Shown here piece by piece: positions 46,497-57,628 of a stretch of DNA of 64,000 nucleotides. The notes beneath the pieces were generated by a model, which saw nothing but the letters and a program-made list of their open reading frames with translations, searched no databases and was not told the DNA's origin. Source of the stretch: an uncultured Clostridia bacterium (GTDB lineage Bacteria > Bacillota > Clostridia > TANB77 > CAG-508); assembly GCA_934183325.1 (NCBI GenBank), contig CAKPSH010000001.1, positions 111,681-175,680 of the forward strand, written 5' to 3'. Positions within the stretch are counted from its first letter, which is position 1. Each line of letters opens with the position of its first letter. The translations under genes and the position numbers were made by a program.

Positions 46497-47009
46497 CTAT
46501 TTTTTTGATTTAAAAATGCTTTTTATTTTATTGAAAAATGTTTCAAAAACATTTTCTTTTTTCTTTATAGTTATAGGCATATTATCTTTTCTATACTTGT
46601 TTATTTGTTCTATTATATAAGAATTTCTGTGTCCTATACTGTCTTCTATTCTTAATTCTTGAATAAGTTTGTCCATATTTCCATTTAATTTTATTAATCT
46701 GTCTTTATAATAAAATTTTTCTGAATAAGGATTATATTGCTCATTCTCTGCATTCTCTGTATTTTCTTCGTTTTTAGTTTCTTGGATTTTTTGAACCTCT
46801 TCTTTTTTCTCATCTACTACTACTGGTTCTTTTGCTTTTTCCTGTGTAGCTTTTTCAACTTTTTGTGCTAATTTATCTATTTTGCTTTGGTAAGCATTTA
46901 ATTTTGCAATATTACTTGAAACGAAATCATTGTTCAAAAATCGATTTATTTTCTCATATATTTTTTTTACATTTTCATAAGTTGAAATATTTGTATCATC
47001 TACATTCAT
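46497..47009 (-). CDS. Unknown acidic/basic helical protein
   Basis: A 170-residue protein not recognised. It is soluble, with a coiled-coil-like centre (about 40-100, rich in Glu/Lys/Ala and Val-Val) and a basic C-terminus (KKKENVFETFFNKIKS). The SD AAGGAA is 10 bases before the ATG. It is set between a 46-residue ORF and scpB with short gaps, so the four genes probably form one transcript. A link to chromosome condensation is only positional. Confidence 0.7.
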   Translation of the reverse strand: MNVDDTNISTYENVKKIYEKINRFLNNDFVSSNIAKLNAYQSKIDKLAQKVEKATQEKAKEPVVVDEKKEEVQKIQETKNEENTENAENEQYNPYSEKFYYKDRLIKLNGNMDKLIQELRIEDSIGHRNSYIIEQINKYRKDNMPITIKKKENVFETFFNKIKSIFKSKK

Positions 47010-47027
47010 CTCTTGTTCACTTCCTTT

Positions 47028-47168
47028 TTATTTTATCTTTTTAGAAATATTATTAGATAATTCTTTTAACATTTTCTGACATTCATGTAATTCTTCTAAT
47101 TTCATATTTTTAAAATCTTCATCCTTAAATCCTATATTGTATTCTTCAAAATAAACTTCATCTTCCAT
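47028..47168 (-). CDS. Small 46-residue protein with hairpin-separated SD
   Basis: A 46-residue acidic protein (MEDEVYFEEYNIGF... ending NNISKKIK) read on the minus strand, 18 bases before the next gene. No SD lies directly ahead of the ATG. AAAAGGAGG sits upstream with a 9-bp hairpin (ATGTTAATT/AATTAACAT) between them. Composition and codon pattern look real. It may instead be an upstream leader of the 170-residue gene. No homologue recalled. Confidence 0.5.
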   Translation of the reverse strand: MEDEVYFEEYNIGFKDEDFKNMKLEELHECQKMLKELSNNISKKIK

Positions 47169-47213
47169 TTTTTTACTTATGTTAATTTATAATTAACATA
47201 TCCTCCTTTTGTT
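47169..47213 (-). promoter_or_regulatory. SD-hairpin-ATG leader of the 46-residue gene
   Basis: AAAAGGAGG is followed by the perfect hairpin ATGTTAATT-ATA-AATTAACAT, about ten bases and the ATG at 47168. The hairpin contains a 5-codon ORF (ATG TTA ATT ATA AAT, then stop). The same design is found at 17456. Confidence 0.45.
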
Positions 47214-47258
47214 TTTATGTATATAATCATACTATAAACCTTAAAAGTTTTCAATACT

Positions 47259-48467
47259 TTAGTTTAAATACATTATATCAATATCTACATCTGCATTGAT
47301 TCCATCTATTTTTCCTGTATCACACATTTGCCATATGTAATAGTCTCCTGTATAGTTTGTTTTACTGGTGTAGTGTGCAAGCCATGTTTTAAATTCTGTT
47401 GGATACCATATTTTTTCCAAATAGTTTTTACTGCTATATAGCATTCCTGTATAATTACCGTTGTTTGAAATTGTTTTCATAAATGTATCGGCAACTTTAT
47501 TTATAGTATTAAAACTCATATTTGCTTTATTGAATGAAGACCAACTTTCCCAGTCAAAAGCTATTGGTAGATCAATTTTATAATTTTTTATTTGTTCTTT
47601 TACCCAATTAGCTTGTTCTTCTGCTTGTGCTGTAGTTTTTGCATAAGAATAAAAATATAAGCCAACTGGTATTCCTGCATTTTTTGCTCCTTCCATGTTT
47701 TGTTCAAAATATGGATCAATTGCAAAATCTGCATCATAATCTTTTTGATATCCCATTCTTATAATTGCAAATTCTATTCCTGACTCTTTAACTTTCTGCC
47801 AATCAATTTCTCCTTGCCACTTTGATACATCTATTCCTATTTTTGTTTTTTCATTTTTATATGTGTTTATTATGTCTTCAATATTTTTCTTTTCTTTTTC
47901 AACAGGTGTAGTATTATTGTTTGAAGGTTCAACAACATGTAACACAAAATCTTTTTTTGTTTCATTTCCACTAGCATCTGTAACAACATAAGTCAAATTA
48001 TAATCACCTACAGTGTTAAAATCATATTCTCCTACTATTTTTCTTGTTGGTGTATCATCAATATCATCACCACTCATTAACACATTTTCTAATTGCTTAT
48101 TATAGCCTTTCTTTACTGTATATGATGAACCACTAAAAATTTTAGGTGCTGTCACATCCTTTGTCTCTATATAAAATGTAGCTGTTCTTTTTTTGTTTTT
48201 TATATTTATAAATTCAAATTGAACTTCTATTTTTCCTAATTTGTTTGTATCAATTTCAGTATCATTTACCATTGTTCCATTTAAATTTTCAATAAAATCT
48301 GATGCTTTCGCTTTTTTTCCATATTCTATTTGCAGATTTTCCTTAAGTGTAACAGCTTCTGCATCAATTCTTTCATTTTCTTTTTTTTCTATAATTATCC
48401 ATCCAATTGCTATAATAATTAAAATACTCACAATTGTTAATAAAATTATTAAAGTTTGTTTTTTCAT
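47259..48467 (-). CDS. GH25 lysozyme with Ig-like N-terminal domains
   Basis: A 402-residue membrane-anchored wall hydrolase. A membrane helix (residues 5-26) precedes two Ig-like (DUF5011-type) modules (about 35-185). The GH25 muramidase domain starts with IGIDVSKWQGEIDWQKVKE and carries the active-site PIAFDWESW. GH25 cuts the MurNAc-GlcNAc bond. The catalytic acid pair (Asp and Glu of FDWES) is present. It is the last gene of the surface-protein group. A 90-base gap lies before it. Confidence 0.92.
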   Translation of the reverse strand: MKKQTLIILLTIVSILIIIAIGWIIIEKKENERIDAEAVTLKENLQIEYGKKAKASDFIENLNGTMVNDTEIDTNKLGKIEVQFEFINIKNKKRTATFYIETKDVTAPKIFSGSSYTVKKGYNKQLENVLMSGDDIDDTPTRKIVGEYDFNTVGDYNLTYVVTDASGNETKKDFVLHVVEPSNNNTTPVEKEKKNIEDIINTYKNEKTKIGIDVSKWQGEIDWQKVKESGIEFAIIRMGYQKDYDADFAIDPYFEQNMEGAKNAGIPVGLYFYSYAKTTAQAEEQANWVKEQIKNYKIDLPIAFDWESWSSFNKANMSFNTINKVADTFMKTISNNGNYTGMLYSSKNYLEKIWYPTEFKTWLAHYTSKTNYTGDYYIWQMCDTGKIDGINADVDIDIMYLN

Positions 48468-48491
48468 ATAAACTTTCCTTTCTTTTATCTA

Positions 48492-49475
48492 TTATTGTAA
48501 TGCTTTTTTTAGCACATCTAGATTTCTTTGCATTAAAGTTACATAATTTTCACCTTTTTCAAAATCTTCTTTTGATATTGTATGTAATGTTTGAATTTGC
48601 AATGCCTGTGCTCCTGTTTCTTCTGCAATTATATTAGCTATTTTAGAGTTTCCATTTTCTATATATAGTACAACTGGTATGTTTTCTTTTCTTACTGTAT
48701 CAATTAAATATGATAATGTTCTTGTGCTAGGTTCTGTTTCTGTACTGCAACCATTAAATGCTCCACTTGCACTTAATTTAAATTCCTCAAGGAAATATTT
48801 CATTGGCATTCTGTCTCCAAATATTAATTTTGTTCTTTTGGCATTATTTACAATTTTCCATATTTCATCATCAACTTCTTGTATTTTATTAATATAACTT
48901 TCTGAATTTTTCTTAAATATTTCTTTATTACTGCTATCTAATTCTTCTATTTTTTCTTCTATTTTCTGCATTATTTTAATAGCATTTTGTGGAGAAGTCC
49001 ATACATGTTCATCCCATTCTACATTATCAATTTCTCCTATTTGATGTTCGTGTTCATGATCATGTTCTTCTGCACCGTCTACTACTTCTTCCTCTAATAA
49101 ATCTACACAATCCATCAATTTTATTAAGCTTGTTTTTGATACATCAAGTGTTGGTATAACTTGTTCTGTCCAATTTTCCATTTCTCCACCATTATATACT
49201 AATAAATCTGCTTTTTGCATTTTTATAAGTTGACTTGCAGTTGGTTCAAATCCATGTGAATCTACTCCTGCATCCATTAAATATGTTACATTAATTCCTT
49301 CTACATCTTTTACAATATTTCTTACAAAATCGTATCCAACAAATGATGTACATACTATCTTTATTCCATTTTCATTGTCCATTTTACCTTTATTTTGTGG
49401 ATTAATTATTGCATATATAAAACCTGCTAATATTATAATCAATAATATAGTTAAAAATATCTTTTTTATTTTCAT
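48492..49475 (-). CDS. Zinc-type ABC substrate-binding protein (ZnuA-like)
   Basis: A 327-residue cluster A-I metal-binding protein. An N-terminal hydrophobic segment (residues 6-24) lacks the lipobox Cys, so it is probably membrane-anchored. Metal-binding His include DSHGFEP and the His-rich loop EEHDHEHEHQIG, then DEHVWTSP, and SASGAFNGC later. No permease or ATPase gene is adjacent, so it works with partners elsewhere or only stores zinc. Length matches the family. Confidence 0.88.
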   Translation of the reverse strand: MKIKKIFLTILLIIILAGFIYAIINPQNKGKMDNENGIKIVCTSFVGYDFVRNIVKDVEGINVTYLMDAGVDSHGFEPTASQLIKMQKADLLVYNGGEMENWTEQVIPTLDVSKTSLIKLMDCVDLLEEEVVDGAEEHDHEHEHQIGEIDNVEWDEHVWTSPQNAIKIMQKIEEKIEELDSSNKEIFKKNSESYINKIQEVDDEIWKIVNNAKRTKLIFGDRMPMKYFLEEFKLSASGAFNGCSTETEPSTRTLSYLIDTVRKENIPVVLYIENGNSKIANIIAEETGAQALQIQTLHTISKEDFEKGENYVTLMQRNLDVLKKALQ

Positions 49476-49490
49476 TAAATTCTCCTTTTA

Positions 49491-49793
49491 TTATATTTGT
49501 TGATTCTGACTCCCATATCCATTTATTTCTTGTGTCTTGACTGCAATTAGTAATTCATTGCTTTGAACAACATATGCATTACCATTATACCAGTACTTAT
49601 TTCCTACTTCATACACTTTGTAGTTAAAAATTTTAAGTTTATTCTTTGCTTCTTTGATGAATAAATCAGTTTCTTCTTGTGATAAATTTTCTTTTATTCT
49701 CATTTCATAAAAAGTTATTCTTATAAAATTTTCATTTTCTTTTATTTTATTATTTAAAAATAGCGTTATTTCTTTTGAAGTCATATTTTTCAT
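49491..49793 (-). CDS. Small hypothetical protein
   Basis: A 100-residue soluble protein with no recognised domain. The N-terminal helix is followed by a beta-rich tail (YKVYEVGNKYWYNGNAYVVQ). The reading frame begins after a typical SD (AAAAAGGAG region), 15 bases ahead of the ZnuA-like gene. No transmembrane helix. It may be an immunity or adaptor-like protein, but nothing supports a function. Confidence 0.6.
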   Translation of the reverse strand: MKNMTSKEITLFLNNKIKENENFIRITFYEMRIKENLSQEETDLFIKEAKNKLKIFNYKVYEVGNKYWYNGNAYVVQSNELLIAVKTQEINGYGSQNQQI

Positions 49794-49857
49794 TCTCCTT
49801 TTTCACATTGGTGTTTATTATATCATATTTTTCTAGTTTATTCCATAGTTTTTTTAT

Positions 49858-49909
49858 ATTCTTAGGAATGTCATCTATGAAATAGCTAGTTTCCTTAGAA
49901 TATAATTAT
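49858..49909 (+). repeat. Small intergenic repeat family, copy B
   Basis: Second copy of the ~50-base repeat: TTCTTAGGAA, GTCATCTATGAAATAG, GTTTCCTTAGAA and TATAATTA. Its inverted ends can form a hairpin. It lies between the 100-residue gene and the LPKTG gene, in the 49794-50038 gap, which otherwise holds only a terminator. Confidence 0.6.
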
Positions 49910-49987
49910 GTGAGTATTAAATTTTCTTATATGTATATTGTACTCGGAAAATATTATTCTTGTTTTTTATTTTTAATGTAATAAAAA

Positions 49988-50020
49988 AGGACTATTCTAA
50001 GTCATTTAGAATTAGCCCCT
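49988..50020 (-). terminator. Intrinsic terminator of the LPKTG-protein gene
   Basis: GGGCTAATTCTAA and TTAGAATAGTCC arms form a ~12-bp stem with a short loop, followed on the minus strand by TTTTTTATT, 19 bases after the stop. Confidence 0.8.
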
Positions 50021-50038
50021 TTATTTAATTTTAATAAA

Positions 50039-50416
50039 TTACATATTATAATCTCTTACTTTTTTGAATGTATAAATACCAAATGCTGTAAACACTACCA
50101 TTAATCCTATTATTATATTCTCATTTGTACCTGTCTTAGGTAATGCTGTTTTGTTTGTATTGTTGTTTACAGTATTGTTCTTTACAGTATTTTTTGCTGT
50201 ATTGTTTGTTGTATTATTTGTTGATTGATTTAAAGTAGTATTATTTACTACTGCTGTTGGTGTAGGTGTAACTGTATTTAAATTACTTCCATCTCCATTT
50301 GTTGAAAGGATTTGATTAGCATCAAAGCTTGTAGCTTGTACATTTTGCATTGTTAAAGCAATCATTCCAATTATTAATAATACAATTCCTATTTTTAATA
50401 TGTTTTTCTTACTCAT
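50039..50416 (-). CDS. Small LPKTG-anchored surface protein
   Basis: A 125-residue exported protein with a signal peptide (residues 1-28), a low-complexity Asn/Thr-rich middle (50-91) and a canonical sorting signal. LPKTG lies at 92-96, then a hydrophobic stretch and the tail KKVRDYNM. It should be joined to peptidoglycan by a class A/D-type sortase, possibly the one at 7946 or one elsewhere. It has its own terminator and is the last gene after the cadherin-like and glucosaminidase genes. Confidence 0.88.
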   Translation of the reverse strand: MSKKNILKIGIVLLIIGMIALTMQNVQATSFDANQILSTNGDGSNLNTVTPTPTAVVNNTTLNQSTNNTTNNTAKNTVKNNTVNNNTNKTALPKTGTNENIIIGLMVVFTAFGIYTFKKVRDYNM

Positions 50417-50503
50417 TTTTTTCTCCTTCTTACCTATTATTATAACACTATATATAATTTATACTACACTTTTTTACTTTTTGCAATAGTTTTTTTCATT
50501 TTT

Positions 50504-51808
50504 CTAAAAATGTTTACCGGCTTTTGATTTTTTTACAGCTTCCTTTAATTCTGGTTCTTCATTTTCATCAATGTTATTATTAGTTTCAACATTTTTTATC
50601 TCTGTTTGTTGCATTAAGACTTTAATCTTTTTACTATATGAGTGCAATTTAATTGCAAAACTTAATGTTAAAATTAGCAATAAAGCTATAATTGCACCTA
50701 AAACTGTTGTAACTAAATTGTCTTTTACAATATTTATAACACTACCAACAAGGCTTGTTTTGTTTTTATCTTCATCAATATTGTTGTTATCCTCTATTAT
50801 TCCTGTTTCTTCATTAGTGATTTGATTATATACATCAATTGTATATTCTACTTTTTTGTCTCCTAGTATTGCAATAACCTTTATTTTATTGTCTCCTTCT
50901 TTTAGTTCTTCTGCTCCTTCTATCTTTATTTCTGCTCCTTCTAAATTAGCTGATGCATCTATTTCAAGTTGAGTCATATTTTTTACATTAGCAATATAAT
51001 TGTACACATCTGAACTAAATGTAGTATTAAGTTCTACATCTTTTATTACTATTGATGTTAATTTTAATTCTTCTTGTTTTGATTCTTCTTGACTTGCCTT
51101 TTCATCTATAATATTAGGTTCATTATTTTCTTTTGCAAGTCGTATAATATTCAAAGTATAATTTTTCTTTGTACCATTTTCTGCTGTAACCGTAATTATA
51201 AATTTATTTGTTTCTCCTTCTTTTAATGATTTTGTTCCTGTTCCACTTATTGTCGCTTTGCTATTATTTTTTTCAGCATTAATTTTTATTGAAGCGACAT
51301 CTGCATTAGCTGTATATGATATTGTATTTTTCAATGATTTTCCTGAGTATTTTTTACTTCCTATTGTTATTGACTTTAATGTAGCATCACCTGATTTTGT
51401 TGTATTATTTGTATTATTATTCGTATTATTATTTGTTGTATTATCTTTTACTGTTATTGATATTGTTTTCTTATTTGTAATCAAATTCAAGTCTGTGTCT
51501 GAAACAGATTCTGGTTTTATAGTTATTGTTGCACTACCTGCTCCCTTTGCTGTTAATGTTATTCCTTCACTACTTGATACCCAAATTGATGATTTATCAA
51601 CTGATACAACACTTGAGTTTGAAGAAGTTATTGAAAATCTTCCCTCTGCATTGCTAGTTTTTATTGTTAAGGTTGTGGTTTTCCCAATAGTAAGTGAACT
51701 TGCTCCAACACTAGCTGAATAGCTTCCTGCCGCTTTTACATTTGAAAATATTGATAATAAAACTATTGTACTTAAGGCTATTAAAAAAATTTTTCTTATT
51801 TGCTTCAT
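50504..51808 (-). CDS. Membrane-anchored Ig/cadherin-like surface protein
   Basis: A 434-residue surface protein. A signal peptide (1-26) is followed by a Big_2-like Ig domain (about 30-110), then two cadherin-like beta-sandwich modules (residues 140-230 and 250-340), each starting LKSI or LTSIVIKD. A single C-terminal membrane helix (about 365-390) and a cytoplasmic tail rich in charged residues anchor it. It lies 32 bases after the dockerin-bearing glucosaminidase. Adhesive or scaffold roles are plausible; no catalytic site is seen. Confidence 0.85.
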   Translation of the reverse strand: MKQIRKIFLIALSTIVLLSIFSNVKAAGSYSASVGASSLTIGKTTTLTIKTSNAEGRFSITSSNSSVVSVDKSSIWVSSSEGITLTAKGAGSATITIKPESVSDTDLNLITNKKTISITVKDNTTNNNTNNNTNNTTKSGDATLKSITIGSKKYSGKSLKNTISYTANADVASIKINAEKNNSKATISGTGTKSLKEGETNKFIITVTAENGTKKNYTLNIIRLAKENNEPNIIDEKASQEESKQEELKLTSIVIKDVELNTTFSSDVYNYIANVKNMTQLEIDASANLEGAEIKIEGAEELKEGDNKIKVIAILGDKKVEYTIDVYNQITNEETGIIEDNNNIDEDKNKTSLVGSVINIVKDNLVTTVLGAIIALLLILTLSFAIKLHSYSKKIKVLMQQTEIKNVETNNNIDENEEPELKEAVKKSKAGKHF

Positions 51809-51839
51809 TTTTTCTTCCTCTCTGATTTTAATTATATCT

Positions 51840-53561
51840 CTATATTGTTATGCTACCTGTTCCCATTATATGATTTTTTACTTTCATATAATCTCTTGCA
51901 TCTATTTCACTGTCTATATATACATTTCCTGCAACCTTTTCAGCACCTTCTAAATTTGATGTTCCCATTATATGATTTTTTATTTTCATATAGTCTCTTG
52001 CATCTATTTTTCCATCAGCATATACATCTCCTAATACTGCTACAGTATACTCTTTTTCATCTGTTGTTACTTTAAATCCTGTAGTTATTATTTCATTTTT
52101 TTCCATTGTTGAATTGTATATATCTTTTACTGAATAATTTGATATTTTTAGTGATTTCATAATTTCTTCTATGGTTTTGTTTGGATTTGCTATTATATAT
52201 TCATTTTCTATTTTTGCTAATTTTTCTTGATTATCGTCTCCATTGTCTGGTGTTGGTTCTGGCGTTGGCTCTGGGGTTGGTTCTGGCATTGGAGTTGGAT
52301 TACATTGTGCTAAATATTTATTTGCTACATATCCTATGGTACCATTTCCTAATTCAATTTTTGCCCATTCATATCCATTTGCTGTTCCAGTATTCCATTC
52401 TAGTAATTTTACAACTTGATTTTTTTCAAGAGTAGCTAATATACTTGATGAAGTTGTTGCATTTTCTCTAAGTCTTACATCGGTTCCTGTCAAGTAATAT
52501 GAGCTTGATAAAGATGGATCTATTGTTCCTGGTAAGTTATTTACATTGGGCATTCCTTCATATACTGGTATAATAAAATTTAGTGTTGTTGGTAATAAAT
52601 TGTTTTTTGCATATGTATTGAATAAGCTTTTTGCTTGGCTTGATGGATCTTGAATATTTGTCATATATTGATGGCTGAATAAATCTTTTTTCTCATTTCC
52701 TACTACATCCCATTTGTAAAAATATGCTGTATTTTGTCCTGCATTAGTATATGAATTAGCCATTTTCTTTGCTCCTTCAACTATTGCTGTATATTGGTTG
52801 TTCCATCCATTGTCCATTGCATATTTTAATCCATTTGCAATAGCATTTCCTGTATCATAAGCTCCATAATTAAAGAAATTGTAATATCCTGAATAATCTA
52901 CTCCATCGTCTGTAACATATGTTCCTGATACTGATGAGCTTCCTTTTACTCCTACTTCTTGTATTATTTTTATAGCTATACTATATGGACTCATTTTGCT
53001 TTCTTTTGCTGCTTCCATTATGATTTGTGAATAATGCATAGTCTTTTCTTGTCCATTTAAATTAAAGGTTACTTCTTTATTCATAAATGTAGGAGCAATT
53101 ATGCTTTTTACTCCTTCTTCTGTTTGTGCATTTTCATTGTATGTCATTTCTAAAAACTGAAATATACCTGACTCACTAATGAAGTTTCTTGGGTCAGCAA
53201 AATATTTTAATATTGCTTCAGATGCACACATATATCCACTTGCAATCTTCCCACAATCATCTTTCCATAAATCACTTGAAGATTTATGAACTGTATTTCT
53301 TAAATGTACTTTTCTTTCTTCTGTTATAAATTCATTCCAACTAATTCCTGTATAATATGCTGTAAAATTCCAATTTGGATATAATTCTTTTAATTTATTT
53401 AATTTTTCCTTATAATCTTCTGGGAAGTTTTCTATTCCTGATTTTACTACTTGATTATATGTAGCCGCTTCAGTTTCAATAGGAAACGCAATTAATTCCA
53501 TTATTAATATTATGCAAAAAAGTAGAATTAATAATGCACCTTTCTTATGTTTTTTTGACAT
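51840..53561 (-). CDS. Secreted glucosaminidase with SH3b and dockerin-like domain
   Basis: A 573-residue exported wall enzyme. A signal peptide (10-30) precedes a glucosaminidase (GH73-like) domain with the conserved YWFFNYGAYD-like NFFNYGAYDTGNAIANG. An SH3b module (about 355-415: DVRLRENATTSS) and an EPTPEP linker follow. The C-terminal dockerin-type part has two repeats, each with DARDYMK.KNHIMG. These Ca2+-binding loops normally dock to cohesins, of which none was recognised nearby. It stands upstream of the cadherin-like gene. Confidence 0.85.
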   Translation of the reverse strand: MSKKHKKGALLILLFCIILIMELIAFPIETEAATYNQVVKSGIENFPEDYKEKLNKLKELYPNWNFTAYYTGISWNEFITEERKVHLRNTVHKSSSDLWKDDCGKIASGYMCASEAILKYFADPRNFISESGIFQFLEMTYNENAQTEEGVKSIIAPTFMNKEVTFNLNGQEKTMHYSQIIMEAAKESKMSPYSIAIKIIQEVGVKGSSSVSGTYVTDDGVDYSGYYNFFNYGAYDTGNAIANGLKYAMDNGWNNQYTAIVEGAKKMANSYTNAGQNTAYFYKWDVVGNEKKDLFSHQYMTNIQDPSSQAKSLFNTYAKNNLLPTTLNFIIPVYEGMPNVNNLPGTIDPSLSSSYYLTGTDVRLRENATTSSSILATLEKNQVVKLLEWNTGTANGYEWAKIELGNGTIGYVANKYLAQCNPTPMPEPTPEPTPEPTPDNGDDNQEKLAKIENEYIIANPNKTIEEIMKSLKISNYSVKDIYNSTMEKNEIITTGFKVTTDEKEYTVAVLGDVYADGKIDARDYMKIKNHIMGTSNLEGAEKVAGNVYIDSEIDARDYMKVKNHIMGTGSITI

Positions 53562-53683
53562 TTATTTCATTCCCTTCTGTAATTTTAGAATATCTATTAC
53601 TACTTAATATCGCAATTTTAGTATATCATTTTTCGCCTTTTTTAGTCAATGGAAAATTTTATTTGTAATATAATTGTAACAAA

Positions 53684-53722
53684 CAAAGACTTTCTTGATA
53701 TTTTTTGTCAAGAAAGTCTTTG
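53684..53722 (-). terminator. Terminator of the groESL operon
   Basis: A perfect 15-bp stem (53684-53698 with 53708-53722, CAAAGACTTTCTTGA) with a 9-base loop, followed on the minus strand by TTTGTTACAATT. It lies 25 bases after groEL. Confidence 0.8.
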
Positions 53723-53746
53723 CTCTTACTTCATATATTTTTTATA

Positions 53747-55387
<1,641 letters not shown>

Positions 55388-55468
55388 TCACATTCCTTTC
55401 AAATTATTGTATTCTTTTAACTATTAATTGCTAAAGAATAATATTTTTCTAATATGCCCTTATATTTA

Positions 55469-55753
<285 letters not shown>

Positions 55754-55832
55754 TTATTCCTCCTTATTTTTTGTCTTAATTACATCATCTTTTTATTATA
55801 TGATGCATTATGACTATTTATTATATTTTTAT

Positions 55833-55902
55833 TTAGCACTCTTTTCTTTTAACTGCCAATATAATATAATAAAAATTAGCACTTGTCAATAGCAAGTGCT
55901 AA
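55833..55902 (-). promoter_or_regulatory. groESL promoter with CIRCE operators
   Basis: CIRCE at 55876-55902: TTAGCACTT-N9-AAGTGCTAA, a perfect inverted repeat. A second, degenerate copy at 55833-55859 starts TTAGCACTC and ends AACTGCCAA. The promoter TTGACA (55884-55889), 17 bases, TATTAT (55861-55866) lies inside. HrcA binding is expected by family knowledge. Confidence 0.9.
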
Positions 55903-55926
55903 TTTTTATTGTGAATTTTTTGTGAC

Positions 55927-57597
55927 TTATTTTGCATTGTATACACCTATTGTGTAATCTTCAATATCATAAAACATCAAAGAATTATTTTTTTCTTTTA
56001 TATCCTTTAACAATCCTTTATCTAAAAATACATATATCGTTTTTTCATCTGTTTCATTATTATGTAATTGTTCAACTATATTTTTACTATAATCTATTGT
56101 TTTCAAATTATTACGTGCCATATAGAAATTATTTATATTCATTTTATTGTCGATAGCTAAGTTAGCAATTTTATATATTTTGTTAAAATATCCTCCCACA
56201 TTATCAGCTGGCAAAAATACTATTTGATTATATTTTGACATATCTATTTTTTCTTCTAATTTATACACATATTCTTTTTCATAATTGTTAACTTTTTCCT
56301 GTTTTGATTTAATATATCCTCTTAAATCATATATTTGAATAAATAATATTACTATTATAAAAATATAGATATATTCTTTATCATTATATTTTTTATAAAT
56401 ATTAACTACCGCCATCAGCATAATTAGATAACATGCCATCCATATAAATCTTCCTGTTGCTCTAAATATTGATATAATATTTTCTAATTTGCTAGGAAAT
56501 GTTATTTTTAATATTAAATGCTGATTTATAGAAAAGCTTAGTGCTGTAGTTATTATAATAGATATGCCACATAAAATCAAACCACTAATAATATATTGAT
56601 TAGATATTATTGTTTTTTTATCTTTTTCTTTAAGAAACTCATATAATGTTATAATACTTAGTATTATTATCCCACATCCTAAATATCCAAATCCTTCATA
56701 TTGTTCTTCAAATGTTGGCAATTCTCTAATTAAGCTTCCTTTTATTTCCAAAGAATTAAAAAATGTATTTAAATTTGAGTTATATTTTCCTATTCCATAT
56801 TCCCCATATTTTATTGATGAATCAAATGTGAATCCTCCTAAAAAATATATTTCTATTATAATACAAAAACATGTCACAATAAATGCTATTACATTTACCT
56901 TTATTTTTTTATCTTTAATATAATCAATAGTAAATGTTGCAAGCATTATTAACATTACCATTGGAACAAAATATAGATGTATACTAGCAGACAAAATTCC
57001 TAATAATATCCAAAGTACTGATTTTAATATTTGTTTTTCTTTTAATTTATCATTATATGCCCACAAACATAAAGCCATTAATATTATATAGTGACTTGCC
57101 AATGCTGTATGAGTATACTCTCTTTGTATAATTGTAGGCGATAAAATGAAAAATATACTTGTTATTACTGAGTATTTTCTATTTTTTACAAATCTATATA
57201 CTAATAAATATGAAAAAATTCCTTGAAGCATATATGTTATTAGTCCATATATTCCAAAATATTGAAAAGTATCTGGCAAAAATTTAGAAAACGCTTTAAA
57301 AATAATTGCAAAAAGTGGAATTGAATCTGTAAAAATTATTGAAGCATTATAGGGATAATTTATGTTATTCATTATCCCTATTTTCCAATTCCACTTAGAT
57401 TGTCTAAAAAATTTCCAGCCAATATAATGTTGTGATAAATCTCCTCCATTTAATAACCAGTTTTCATTTGTAACATTTAATTTATCAAATCCATATATGA
57501 ATAAAAAAAATACTATACCTAATATTCCAGCTATTATTATTGCTAATGAATTTTTTAGGTTTTCGTTTTCTTTTAATTTCTTTATATTATCAAACAT
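55927..57597 (-). CDS. DUF6311-like polytopic membrane glycosyltransferase
   Basis: A 556-residue protein with about ten membrane helices and a short C-terminal periplasmic part. The N-terminus contains NGGDLSQHYIGWKFF, the Asp-containing loop typical of GT-C/DUF6311-type membrane glycosyltransferases. It probably moves a sugar from a polyprenyl donor to a surface molecule. Its neighbours (CTP synthase and chaperonin) give no hint. It starts 31 bases after pyrG's stop. Confidence 0.75.
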   Translation of the reverse strand: MFDNIKKLKENENLKNSLAIIIAGILGIVFFLFIYGFDKLNVTNENWLLNGGDLSQHYIGWKFFRQSKWNWKIGIMNNINYPYNASIIFTDSIPLFAIIFKAFSKFLPDTFQYFGIYGLITYMLQGIFSYLLVYRFVKNRKYSVITSIFFILSPTIIQREYTHTALASHYIILMALCLWAYNDKLKEKQILKSVLWILLGILSASIHLYFVPMVMLIMLATFTIDYIKDKKIKVNVIAFIVTCFCIIIEIYFLGGFTFDSSIKYGEYGIGKYNSNLNTFFNSLEIKGSLIRELPTFEEQYEGFGYLGCGIIILSIITLYEFLKEKDKKTIISNQYIISGLILCGISIIITTALSFSINQHLILKITFPSKLENIISIFRATGRFIWMACYLIMLMAVVNIYKKYNDKEYIYIFIIVILFIQIYDLRGYIKSKQEKVNNYEKEYVYKLEEKIDMSKYNQIVFLPADNVGGYFNKIYKIANLAIDNKMNINNFYMARNNLKTIDYSKNIVEQLHNNETDEKTIYVFLDKGLLKDIKEKNNSLMFYDIEDYTIGVYNAK

Positions 57598-57628
57598 TTT
57601 TCCTCCTAAATAATAATCCTAATTATAC

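Noticed and set aside
51258..51722. A 154-residue plus-strand frame opposite the cadherin-like gene.
   Set aside because: It is an antisense shadow dominated by Val, Phe and Leu, produced by reversed AT-rich codons.
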